Assembly (NCBI RefSeq): GCF_004000885.1
Contig: NZ_BIMC01000011.1
Coordinates: 1-64,000, forward strand
Reading direction: 5' to 3'
DNA length: 64,000 nucleotides
Origin: Paenibacillus glucanolyticus NBRC 15330
Lineage (GTDB): Bacteria; Bacillota; Bacilli; Paenibacillales; Paenibacillaceae
In this document: positions 49,332 to 58,008 of the stretch, in pieces
Layout: every line of letters starts with the position of its first letter
How positions within the stretch are numbered: the stretch's first letter is position 1
Notes under the pieces: generated by a model
What the model saw: only the letters and a program-made list of their open reading frames with translations
What the model was told of the DNA's origin: nothing
Databases searched by the model: none
Translations under genes and position numbers: made by a program

Positions 49332-50876
49332 ATGAACATGCCATCCACATCAACAGCCGCGAAGTCGGCGCCATCCAAGAGGCATGCTATGGCAGATCTC
49401 CAACCTGCGCGAGCTTCTCGGAGAGCCGGAAAAAGGATGCTGATTCAGTTTGCTCTCGTTTCCATCGCAGCTGCGCTGCTGATCAGTTGTATGACATTTG
49501 TGTTGGACCCTTTTCAGTTCTACCGCAAGGCAACCTGGTATTCTCCTGTATTCACCGGCGAGCAGCGATACCAGAACCCTGGTCTGGCCCGCAATTATCC
49601 CTATGATACGATTATTCTGGGTACATCCATGACGGAGAATTTCCTGCCTTCTGAGGTGGGGGAGGCTCTGGGAGGTCAAGCTCTCAAGCTGTCCATGCGA
49701 GGATCAACAGCGGATGAGCAGTTTAAGATTGCATCGCTGGCGCTTGAGACTGGGAAGGTGAAGAGAGTCCTGTGGGGACTGGACTATTTTGCACTCAAGA
49801 ATCCGGATGAGGGCACAGATGCTAATTTTCCTGATTACCTTTATGATGACATCTGGTGGAACGATTACAAGTATTGGTTCAATTACTCCGCTTATGAAAG
49901 CTTTGCAAGAGGGATTGCCAAGTCGCTCCTGGGTGGAACACCCCAAAATATCGAATATCTGTATAACTGGAACGATGAAGCGTCCTATGGAAGTGATCAG
50001 GTGATGAATGCCTACGATCGCGCAAGAAACACGGAACATTATTTTGGCGTGAATGAAGAGCCGCTCGAAGAGGTGCAGCATCATTTCAACACGTATGTCT
50101 TGTCTTTGGTCGAGGCATATCCCGAAGTTGAATTTATCGTTTATTCTCCGCCATACAGCATTCTGCGGCAGAAGCTTTGGCAGGATTCAAACCCGGCCCG
50201 TTACAGTAACCAGTTGGAAATGAAGACCTGGATGTTCCAGCAGTTCAACCGCTATCGCAACACGCAGGTATATGACTTCCAGGCTGAAGCGGACTGGACC
50301 TACGATTTCTCGTTATTCAAGGATCTGTCGCATCATTCACAGGACATAAACTCCCGTATAACTTGGGCAATCAGTGAAGGGGATGTCCGCTATAAGGTGA
50401 CGCCGGATAATGTTGAGGCATTCACGGAACGGCTATCCAGACAGGTCGACACCGTGCTTATTACGGGGAAGGAAGCCAGAAATGTCGAGGTCTTGATAGA
50501 CGGGAATGGGGAGCCGATCTCTTTTACAAGCCGGAAGATGCCGGACGAGACGGAATTGATGGTGCCTGTGAAGGAAGCGGTTGAAGCGCTGGGGATATCG
50601 GCTGCGTATGATGCAGGCATCGTGACATTATCAGGTCGAGGTCCCGTAGTCGAGCTGAAGGTGGATTCAACACAGGCATGGGAGTCCAGAAGCAAAGAGG
50701 ACAGGAAGAATGGAGTGGCCAAAAGCGAGGTTACACTTCGACATGCTCCTTATGTTGCGGGCGGGAAGACCATGGTTCCCCTTCTGCAAACCGCCGAGTT
50801 ATTGGGCTATAACGTAGTCATTGAGAAGCCGGATTACTATACGCTTCGTTATGTACTCGATCGACCTGCTTCATAA
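49332..50876 (+). CDS. SGNH-like O-acylation partner fused to a stalk domain
   Basis: Membrane-anchored extracytoplasmic protein of 514 residues. One membrane helix at about 37-60 (MLIQFALVSIAAALLISCM). The ~300-residue ectodomain resembles the AlgX/AlgJ or DltD-like SGNH fold: Ser99 in ILGTSMTENF takes the nucleophile place and DLSH gives Asp331 and His334 in the DxxH place. The last ~140 residues (about 375-510) form a copper-amine-oxidase N-terminal 'stalk' domain, shown by MVPVKEAVEALGISAAYDAG and MVPLLQTAELLGYNVVIE. It lies 12 bp after the MBOAT gene. It should take the acyl group outside and pass it to a polymer; the stalk may bind the polymer or wall. The polymer is unknown. Confidence 0.75.
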   Translation: MNMPSTSTAAKSAPSKRHAMADLQPARASRRAGKRMLIQFALVSIAAALLISCMTFVLDPFQFYRKATWYSPVFTGEQRYQNPGLARNYPYDTIILGTSMTENFLPSEVGEALGGQALKLSMRGSTADEQFKIASLALETGKVKRVLWGLDYFALKNPDEGTDANFPDYLYDDIWWNDYKYWFNYSAYESFARGIAKSLLGGTPQNIEYLYNWNDEASYGSDQVMNAYDRARNTEHYFGVNEEPLEEVQHHFNTYVLSLVEAYPEVEFIVYSPPYSILRQKLWQDSNPARYSNQLEMKTWMFQQFNRYRNTQVYDFQAEADWTYDFSLFKDLSHHSQDINSRITWAISEGDVRYKVTPDNVEAFTERLSRQVDTVLITGKEARNVEVLIDGNGEPISFTSRKMPDETELMVPVKEAVEALGISAAYDAGIVTLSGRGPVVELKVDSTQAWESRSKEDRKNGVAKSEVTLRHAPYVAGGKTMVPLLQTAELLGYNVVIEKPDYYTLRYVLDRPAS

Positions 50877-50914
50877 CATCGACGGAGTTCAATGAAAGAA
50901 CCCGCCAAACATTC

Positions 50915-50960
50915 AAAAGAACCCCGACTCTTGTTTTTTGCAAGATGGGGGTTCTTTTTT
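50915..50960. terminator. Terminator between the acylation and MORN genes
   Basis: AAAAGAACCCC (50915-50925) pairs with GGGGTTCTTTT (50948-50958), with A and T runs on both sides of convergent genes. Confidence 0.82.
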
Positions 50961-50979
50961 GGGTTTGTTTGAATCCGGG

Positions 50980-51717
50980 TTATTTTAACGGGACCTGCTT
51001 GGACAATGCCTCAAATTGCAACAGATGAGGATTTATTTTGTTTTGTATGCTCTTTAAATATTTTTTTGCGGCATCATTTTGACGTTGTTCTGCAGCCGTG
51101 CTGGCCGGAAAGATCGAATAGGATTTGTTGACGGAGCCGTTTTTGTATTGGACACTGAACATGGAGGCAGCTGCCCAGGCTTTTTTCATGTTTTGGTTGC
51201 TTCCCATAATCGTCAGCAATTCCTTGCCATTCTTGTAAGTGAAGCTGTAATCCGGGTCCGCTACGGCATGAATGACATCGTAGCCGCTTTGGAATACGCC
51301 TGCCTTGAATGTCCCCTTCTGGAGCTGGTTCCATCTGACGGTCCCGTCGGGGAGCGTGACTTTGTGTGTCTGGAGGCCTTCGCCATCCATCTTATCGTCC
51401 GTCCAGGAGCCGTTGTACACCACTTTATGTTCTTCATCATCTGCTTGGTATTGGTTCATGTATTTACCGGTGCCCGTGCGTTTTCCGTTTACGAAATCGC
51501 CGGAATACTGTTTGTCTTCACCCCATTTGATAGTGCCTCGCCCGTGGGGCTGGCCATTGGCTGTCTCACCGTAATAAGATGTCCGTGCGGATATTTGGAT
51601 CCATTTCTTGGCGGAGGCGGCATTGGCATCTGCTGATGCTGGTGCTGGAACGAGAGAAGATGCAAAGAGCGATAAAGCACAAGCAAGAGTTATGGATAAC
51701 GCCTTTATTTTTTGCAT
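50980..51717 (-). CDS. Secreted MORN-repeat protein
   Basis: Exported protein of 245 residues. Signal peptide about 1-29 (ALSITLACALSLFASSLVPA, ending ASADA). Three MORN repeats follow: YYGETANGQPHGRGTIKW, YSGDFVNGKRTGTGKY and YNGSWTDDKMDGEGLQ (about 48-125). The C-terminal half has a YKNGKELLTIMGSNQNMKKA segment and helices and is not recognised. AAAAGGAG precedes the ATG. MORN repeats bind lipids or proteins; a wall or membrane role is inference. Confidence 0.8.
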   Translation of the reverse strand: MQKIKALSITLACALSLFASSLVPAPASADANAASAKKWIQISARTSYYGETANGQPHGRGTIKWGEDKQYSGDFVNGKRTGTGKYMNQYQADDEEHKVVYNGSWTDDKMDGEGLQTHKVTLPDGTVRWNQLQKGTFKAGVFQSGYDVIHAVADPDYSFTYKNGKELLTIMGSNQNMKKAWAAASMFSVQYKNGSVNKSYSIFPASTAAEQRQNDAAKKYLKSIQNKINPHLLQFEALSKQVPLK

Positions 51718-51933
51718 GATAACATGTCTCCTTTTCTCGTGTGATCTTAATATTTACTTCTCTTAAGCTTCCATAAATCCTCTTATGGCTGCAAAATTAT
51801 GGGTGCTTCGTGTTGAAATAGCAAGAACGAAGTCAGAATACCGGGGCAACGTTTCACAAGACGACAGGTAAGATTATTGTGGATAAAATATGAACGAAAC
51901 AGATAGAAAGGATTTCCTCTCAACATAAAATAG

Positions 51934-51961
51934 TTTACATTTGTTGTGATGTCTATATACT
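51934..51961 (+). promoter_or_regulatory. Promoter of the diaminopimelate dehydrogenase gene
   Basis: TTTACA (51934-51939), 16-base spacer, TATACT (51956-51961), about 68 bp before the start codon. The rest of the 310-bp gap before ddh shows no gene. Confidence 0.6.
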
Positions 51962-52028
51962 TATACTTTAAAGCAGTACATAAACATCATGCCAATGGAA
52001 GTATGGTCTGGCAAAGGGAGGATAAACA

Positions 52029-53012
52029 TTGAACGCATCTATTAAAGTAGGAATCGTAGGTTATGGTAACTTGGGTAAAGGGGTACAGAAAGCGATCGGA
52101 CAGAATCCGGATCTGGAGCTGGTGGCTATCTTCACGCGCAGAGACCCGCAGCAAATGCCGGCAAATTCCGGTGCACGCTTCGAGCATATATCAGCGGCAG
52201 AGCAATATATCGGCAAGATTGATGTCATGATCCTCTGTGGCGGTTCGGCTACGGATTTGCCTGAGCAAACTCCACAGCTTGCCAGTATGTTCAATACGGT
52301 AGACAGCTTTGACACACACGCGAAAATCCCTGAGTTTTTCCAGGAAGTTAACAAAGCAGCGATGGGCGGAGGTCATGTGAGCGTGATCTCGACAGGCTGG
52401 GATCCGGGGCTGTTCTCCATGAACCGTCTCCTCGCCGAAGCGATTCTGCCTGAAGGAAAAGACTACACGTTCTGGGGCAAGGGCGTAAGCCAAGGCCACT
52501 CGGATGCGATCCGTCGAGTACCCGGAGTGAAAGCGGGCGTTCAATACACGGTTCCGGTAGAAGAGGTTATCGACCAGATCCGTTTCGGAGAAACGCCGGA
52601 GCTATCTACTCGCGAGAAGCATCGGAGAGATTGCTTTGTTGTAGCGGAAGAAGGAGCGGACCAAGAACAAATCCGCCAAACCATTGTGTCGATGCCTAAC
52701 TATTTTGCGGATTACGATACAACCGTTACCTTTATTACGCAAGAAGAGCTTGAGGCTGAGCATGCCGGGATGCCTCACGGCGGATTTGTCATCCGCAGCG
52801 GGATCACCGGAAACGGAAGCAAACAAATTGTTGAATTCGGGCTGAAACTCGACAGCAACCCTGAATTTACGGCGAGCGTGCTCGTGTCTTATGCAAGAGC
52901 GGCCATTCGCTTGAGCAGAGAGGGACAGCAAGGCGCCAAGACGGTATTTGATATCCCGCTCGGATACCTGTCGCCAAAATCAGCCGAAGAGCTCCGCAGC
53001 GAGCTGCTGTAA
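52029..53012 (+). CDS. ddh: Meso-diaminopimelate dehydrogenase
   Basis: Cytosolic NADPH-dependent enzyme of 327 residues that aminates tetrahydrodipicolinate directly to meso-diaminopimelate, the one-step branch of lysine and wall-precursor synthesis. The Rossmann start KVGIVGYGNLGKGV, the SVISTGWDPGLFSMNRLLAE element, WGKGVSQGHSDAIRRVPGVK, and the MPHGGFVIRSG segment all fit Ddh. The start is TTG, seven bases after GGGAGG; no better ATG exists. It is convergent with glutamate dehydrogenase and shares a strong terminator with it. Confidence 0.92.
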   Translation: MNASIKVGIVGYGNLGKGVQKAIGQNPDLELVAIFTRRDPQQMPANSGARFEHISAAEQYIGKIDVMILCGGSATDLPEQTPQLASMFNTVDSFDTHAKIPEFFQEVNKAAMGGGHVSVISTGWDPGLFSMNRLLAEAILPEGKDYTFWGKGVSQGHSDAIRRVPGVKAGVQYTVPVEEVIDQIRFGETPELSTREKHRRDCFVVAEEGADQEQIRQTIVSMPNYFADYDTTVTFITQEELEAEHAGMPHGGFVIRSGITGNGSKQIVEFGLKLDSNPEFTASVLVSYARAAIRLSREGQQGAKTVFDIPLGYLSPKSAEELRSELL

Positions 53013-53018
53013 GCTGTA

Positions 53019-53057
53019 AGAAGCCCTGCCGCATATGCGGCAGGGCTTCTTTTTTTC
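53019..53057. terminator. Terminator shared by ddh and gdhA
   Basis: AGAAGCCCTGCCGCA (53019-53033) pairs with TGCGGCAGGGCTTCT (53036-53050) in a 15-bp stem, with TTTTTT after it on the plus strand. Confidence 0.88.
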
Positions 53058-53063
53058 TGGATA

Positions 53064-54566
<1,503 letters not shown>

Positions 54567-55011
54567 TTAAGTTAAAAAGAATTTTATAGAATCTTGGCTC
54601 GCATTACCAATAAAATGTTTTTTACGAACTCATTAAATATTTCTATAAACCTGTCATTAGGTGTTAATTCGCTGGCAGTTTCGCCGTGTTTCGTGTAGTT
54701 AAAATGCAAATAATAAGCTGAATTTGTCATGGAAATACACAACGAAACCGGTCGCGCAGTTAAATTTTTTGGGTGTGTTTTACGTTTAGGGTAATGGAAG
54801 TAATGGAATATTATTACAGGAGCTGAAGGAGCCATCTTCCGGCGGAGACGCTTCTGGTCATCCAGCCAGCAGATCCGAAGCAGGCCGGCCAACAGGAGCG
54901 GAAGGAGATAGAGGACGTCAAGGGAAGGAAGGTAGACCAGGCATGGCCGCTTGCTCAGCTTACAGATAGGGAAACCGTATACCTGGTCCAATTGCCAGAC
55001 AAGGTGACGAT

Positions 55012-55287
55012 ATGCTGGCAAGCCTGGCGCTGAAACATGCGGGGGTATGGCTGTATTATGATTATCCGGCGAAATATGATTCGGATTCCACATGGAGAGT
55101 GAACGATCAAGGAGAGATACGGCCGGAGATGTTCTCCTTTCTTTTTGCAGCAGAGTCTGCTAACGGTCTCGTGGTCGGAGTCCAATGGATGGGGGCGGAA
55201 GGAGAGAATGTATCTCTGCTGTCTGTGTCGGATGATGCGATAACGGATCTCGGATTGGAGTACGGAAGATATATGTCTCCGATATAA
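55012..55287 (+). CDS. Hypothetical protein, probable 3' part of a disrupted gene
   Basis: An ORF of 91 residues with AAGGTG five bases before the ATG. It reads ALKHAGVWLYYDYPAKYDSD and on through AESANGLVVGVQWMGAEG to a stop. The frame just upstream (54827-55030, one base out of register) is also protein-like (PKQAGQQERKEIEDVKGRKV, TDRETVYLVQLPDKVTICWQ) and has no good start, so the two probably come from one gene broken by a frameshift. I do not recognise the family. The 54444-54826 stretch before it is AT-rich with nothing certain. Confidence 0.4.
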   Translation: MLASLALKHAGVWLYYDYPAKYDSDSTWRVNDQGEIRPEMFSFLFAAESANGLVVGVQWMGAEGENVSLLSVSDDAITDLGLEYGRYMSPI

Positions 55288-55389
55288 GCTGGTTAAATAT
55301 AGCCGAACATTTACACAAAAAAAAGATCGAACCCAGTCCGCGTGCTGAGTTTCGATCTATTTTGTTATTACAATAAGAATAAGTGCGTT

Positions 55390-56226
55390 TTATTTGGATA
55401 TATCAATGAATCCTTCGCCAAACACATCGCGTACATCGTGGATCGTGACAAAGGCGTTTTTGTCCTCTGCGCGCACGATTTTTTTGAGCATGGATACTTC
55501 TTGTTTGCTAATGACGATGTAGAGCACATCTTTCGTTTGACCGGTGTAGTATCCGTAACCCCGCAATACGGTTACCCCGCGATCCATGATCTCCGTCACC
55601 CGTATGGCGATGCGATCATGATGGGTTGAGATGATGGTAACGGCTTTTTTGGGATTCAGCCCCTCGATAATAAACTCCATGGCTTTGGTCCCGATATAGA
55701 GGATCACCACCGTGAACATCACCTTCTCGATACCGATAACAAAGACGGACAGTCCAGCCACGATCAGGTCGAAGAACAGCAGGGCGTAGCTGATATTCCA
55801 ATCCCAATATTTGTTGGCCAGACGTGCGAGTATGACCGTGCCTGCCGTTGTGCCGCCCACCCGGACGATGAGTCCGATTCCGACGCCGGCAAACAGTCCG
55901 GCGAAGATGGCGTTGATCACCGGCTCATTCGAAGCGATACGCCAGTTCTCTGTCAGATGCAGGAAGATGGAGTTAAAGGCAACCGCAATAATGGTATACA
56001 CCGTTGTTCTTCTATCCAGCAGCCTGTAGCCGATAATGAGTAAAATCCCGTTAATAACGATGCCGACCAGTGCCGGGGACCATTGCAGCACGTAATACAG
56101 AATGATGGATACCCCGGTAACGCCGCCTTCGCCAAAATCGTTGGGAATCACAAATAAATTGACGGCCAGCGCAAAAATAAATGCCCCGATGAGCAGCATG
56201 ATCATATCAAATGCTCTTTTTTTCAT
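55390..56226 (-). CDS. YitT-family membrane protein (DUF161/DUF2179)
   Basis: Membrane protein of 278 residues with five to six helices in the first ~175 residues (IMLLIGAFIFALAVNLFVIP at the start, then NDFGEGGVTGVSIILYYVLQ, the family mark) and a cytosolic DUF2179 domain at the end (about 195-275; ISTHHDRIAIRVTEIMDRGV). DUF2179 domains may bind a nucleotide or other small ligand. GGAGG precedes the ATG. Its transcript begins at the promoter at 56340-56368 and passes a terminator-like hairpin at 56265-56302 before the start codon. Confidence 0.88.
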   Translation of the reverse strand: MKKRAFDMIMLLIGAFIFALAVNLFVIPNDFGEGGVTGVSIILYYVLQWSPALVGIVINGILLIIGYRLLDRRTTVYTIIAVAFNSIFLHLTENWRIASNEPVINAIFAGLFAGVGIGLIVRVGGTTAGTVILARLANKYWDWNISYALLFFDLIVAGLSVFVIGIEKVMFTVVILYIGTKAMEFIIEGLNPKKAVTIISTHHDRIAIRVTEIMDRGVTVLRGYGYYTGQTKDVLYIVISKQEVSMLKKIVRAEDKNAFVTIHDVRDVFGEGFIDISK

Positions 56227-56264
56227 ACGTACCTACCTCCATGACTTTCAACAAGCTCACAAAA

Positions 56265-56302
56265 AAAGCGATTAAAGGAAAAAATCATCCTTTAATCGCT
56301 TT
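56265..56302 (-). terminator. Terminator inside the yitT leader
   Basis: AAAGCGATTAAAGGA (56265-56279) pairs perfectly with TCCTTTAATCGCTTT (56288-56302), 15 bp. On the minus strand it is followed by seven T, 38 bp before the yitT start codon and about 40 bp after the expected transcript start. It therefore ends a short leader RNA unless it is bypassed. Confidence 0.75.
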
Positions 56303-56339
56303 ATGCAAACATAGGTTGCGCAGCTCTTTTGATATTCTC

Positions 56340-56368
56340 ATTATAAAGAGCATTACATGGAATGTAAA
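56340..56368 (-). promoter_or_regulatory. yitT promoter with an overlapping 15-bp inverted repeat
   Basis: On the minus strand: TTTACA (56363-56368), 17-base spacer, TATAAT (56340-56345). The inverted repeat TTACATGGAATGTAA (56353-56367; 6-bp arms) overlaps the -35 box, so a regulator could block it. Confidence 0.75.
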
Positions 56369-56376
56369 TGATTTTT

Positions 56377-56391
56377 AATTTTCAGAAAAGG
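56377..56391. promoter_or_regulatory. CodY-box-like sequence
   Basis: AATTTTCAGAAAAGG agrees with the CodY consensus AATTTTCWGAAAATT at 13 of 15 positions. It lies just upstream of the yitT -35 box and about 85 bp before the divergent SDR gene. Single-site matches of this kind occur by chance in AT-rich DNA. Confidence 0.4.
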
Positions 56392-56474
56392 AATGTCCGA
56401 ATAGGTGAGCAACATTTCGAAACGGACCCTGTGATAAAACTGAAAGTGAAAGAAGAAGAGGAGATGATGAGATC

Positions 56475-57239
56475 ATGACTGCATTGAATGGGAAGATAGC
56501 CCTGGTTACGGGTTCCAGTCGAGGAATTGGGCGCGCCGTAGCCATGCGTCTAGCAAAGGAAGGGGCCTTGGTAGCTGTTCACTATGGCAAGAACCGCGAT
56601 ACGGCGGAAGAGGTCGTACGGGAGATAACACAGGGCGGAGGCGACGCTTTTCTGATTGGGGCAGATCTTGGCGACAGGGATGGAGTAAGCAAGCTGTACA
56701 AAACGCTGGATGAGATGTTGAGAGCACGGACCGATGATACGCGTTTCGATATTCTGGTCAATAACGCAGGAGTCGGCTTGATGGCAACAATCGAGGAGAC
56801 AAGAGAAGAGAGCTTTGACGATATCATGCGAGTCAATGTGAAGGCACCGTTCTTCCTGACTCAGCAAGCCCTTCCACGCCTTCGGGACGACGGGCGCATT
56901 ATTAATCTATCGTCTGCCGTAACCCGGATTTCCTTGCCCAATATTCCGGCGTACACCATGACGAAGGGGGCCATCAATGCGTTGACGCTCTCCTTGTCAA
57001 GCCAGCTTGGCTCCCGTGGGATTACGGTCAATGCGATTCAACCCGGATTCATTAACACGGACATGAATGCCCCGATGCTTCAGGATCCTGCTTCGTTTCA
57101 ATTCGGCGCCGACTATTCGGTCTTCGGAAGGTGGGGAGAGCCTGGCGATATCGCAGATATCGCAGCATTTCTGGCTTCTTCGGAGAGCCGCTGGATCACG
57201 GGTCAGAGCATCGATGCAAGCGGAGGCTCTCACTTGTAA
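56475..57239 (+). CDS. Short-chain dehydrogenase/reductase (FabG-like)
   Basis: SDR oxidoreductase of 254 residues. TGSSRGIGRAVA cofactor loop near 12-23, DILVNNAGVG, active-site Ser in INLSSAVTRISLP, Tyr-x-x-x-Lys in YTMTKGA, and the IQPGFINTDMNAP and WITGQSIDASGG end segments. HYGKN after the second strand, with Lys rather than an acid, favours NADPH. GAGGAGATG lies upstream. It is divergent from yitT. Substrate unknown. Confidence 0.88.
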   Translation: MTALNGKIALVTGSSRGIGRAVAMRLAKEGALVAVHYGKNRDTAEEVVREITQGGGDAFLIGADLGDRDGVSKLYKTLDEMLRARTDDTRFDILVNNAGVGLMATIEETREESFDDIMRVNVKAPFFLTQQALPRLRDDGRIINLSSAVTRISLPNIPAYTMTKGAINALTLSLSSQLGSRGITVNAIQPGFINTDMNAPMLQDPASFQFGADYSVFGRWGEPGDIADIAAFLASSESRWITGQSIDASGGSHL

Positions 57240-57284
57240 GAGCTTGCTTCTTGAAGCAAGAGAAGAACACGTATTCATGAGAAG

Positions 57285-57307
57285 AACCGTGCCATGCACG
57301 GTTTTTT
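57285..57307 (+). terminator. Terminator after the SDR gene
   Basis: AACCGTG (57285-57291) pairs with CACGGTT (57297-57303), followed by TTTTG. Confidence 0.72.
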
Positions 57308-57409
57308 GCATGTTCTGTAACAGGCCGACATACCATAAAGCCCGCGCGCAGTGCGCAGGCTTCTTATGGTAGGAAGCTAACCCAGCCGTTACCTCATGCG
57401 GCATGACAA

Positions 57410-57748
57410 TTATGCAAGTACTTCTACTGTAAAGCCTCCCGGAGCCTTGACATAGAAAGTCCAGCCGTGGGCCCTTTGGGGAGGAGGGACATCATACCCA
57501 TCCTCCCTCAGACGTTGATGGATTTCATTTACCTTCTCTTCGCTTTCCTGTATAAAGCCGATATGAAAAGTCTTGGGATAGTTCACCTCGGTCCCCCGCA
57601 TTAAGGTCAGCACCATCCCTTCATCGTCAAACAACGCTGCAAATGACTGACCGCGCTCACCGCCGATTTTGAGTCCGAAATAAGTTTGCAGAAATTCCTT
57701 GGCTGCGGTTACATCAGTTACCGTGAGATTAAGATGATTCAGTATCAT
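57410..57748 (-). CDS. Glyoxalase/VOC superfamily protein
   Basis: Protein of about 112 residues with the vicinal oxygen chelate fold. It starts with the usual LNHLNLTVTDVTAAKEFLQT and ends FYVKAPGGFTVEVLA with the metal-ligand Glu. The ATG at 57748 is chosen since homologues begin there; a GTG at 57757 is too close to AAGGA. Reaction and substrate unknown. Confidence 0.8.
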   Translation of the reverse strand: MILNHLNLTVTDVTAAKEFLQTYFGLKIGGERGQSFAALFDDEGMVLTLMRGTEVNYPKTFHIGFIQESEEKVNEIHQRLREDGYDVPPPQRAHGWTFYVKAPGGFTVEVLA

Positions 57749-57940
57749 TGTGTACACACTTCCTTTTTAGTGGAATGAGTGATTCTTAATTCAAGCGTAG
57801 CACATATATGCAAGTACCAGGCTTATGGTCGTTTTAGACTGTAGTTGATGATGAAAGCCGTCATATAAGTTGAAGGTTTTTGAACGGACTTTGCTTTGTC
57901 AGTTCATAAAAATGCATAGCTGCTGAGAATGGATTTATCC

Positions 57941-57966
57941 TAACAGATGAGACAGCTCATCTGTTA
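57941..57966. promoter_or_regulatory. 26-bp inverted repeat over the btr-like promoter
   Basis: TAACAGATGAG (57941-57951) and CTCATCTGTTA (57956-57966) are perfect 11-bp inverted arms around ACAG. The right arm runs into a TATACT sequence (57965-57970) that could be a -10 box, and the Fur box follows six bases later. A binding site for the AraC-type protein encoded next, or for another regulator, is likely. Confidence 0.55.
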
Positions 57967-57975
57967 TACTTAATT

Positions 57976-57994
57976 GATAATGATTATCATAATC
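57976..57994. promoter_or_regulatory. Fur box before the btr-like gene
   Basis: GATAATGATTATCATAATC matches the 19-bp Fur consensus at 17 positions, the best of the three in the window. It ends 14 bp before the start codon. Confidence 0.85.
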
Positions 57995-58008
57995 AAGGGG
58001 AGGATTCC

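Noticed and set aside
54584-54730. 48-codon minus-strand frame MTNSAYYLHFNYTK...
   Set aside because: AT-rich and protein-like but with no ribosome site and no recognised family; the longer 169-codon frame containing it runs through the other strand's coding frame.
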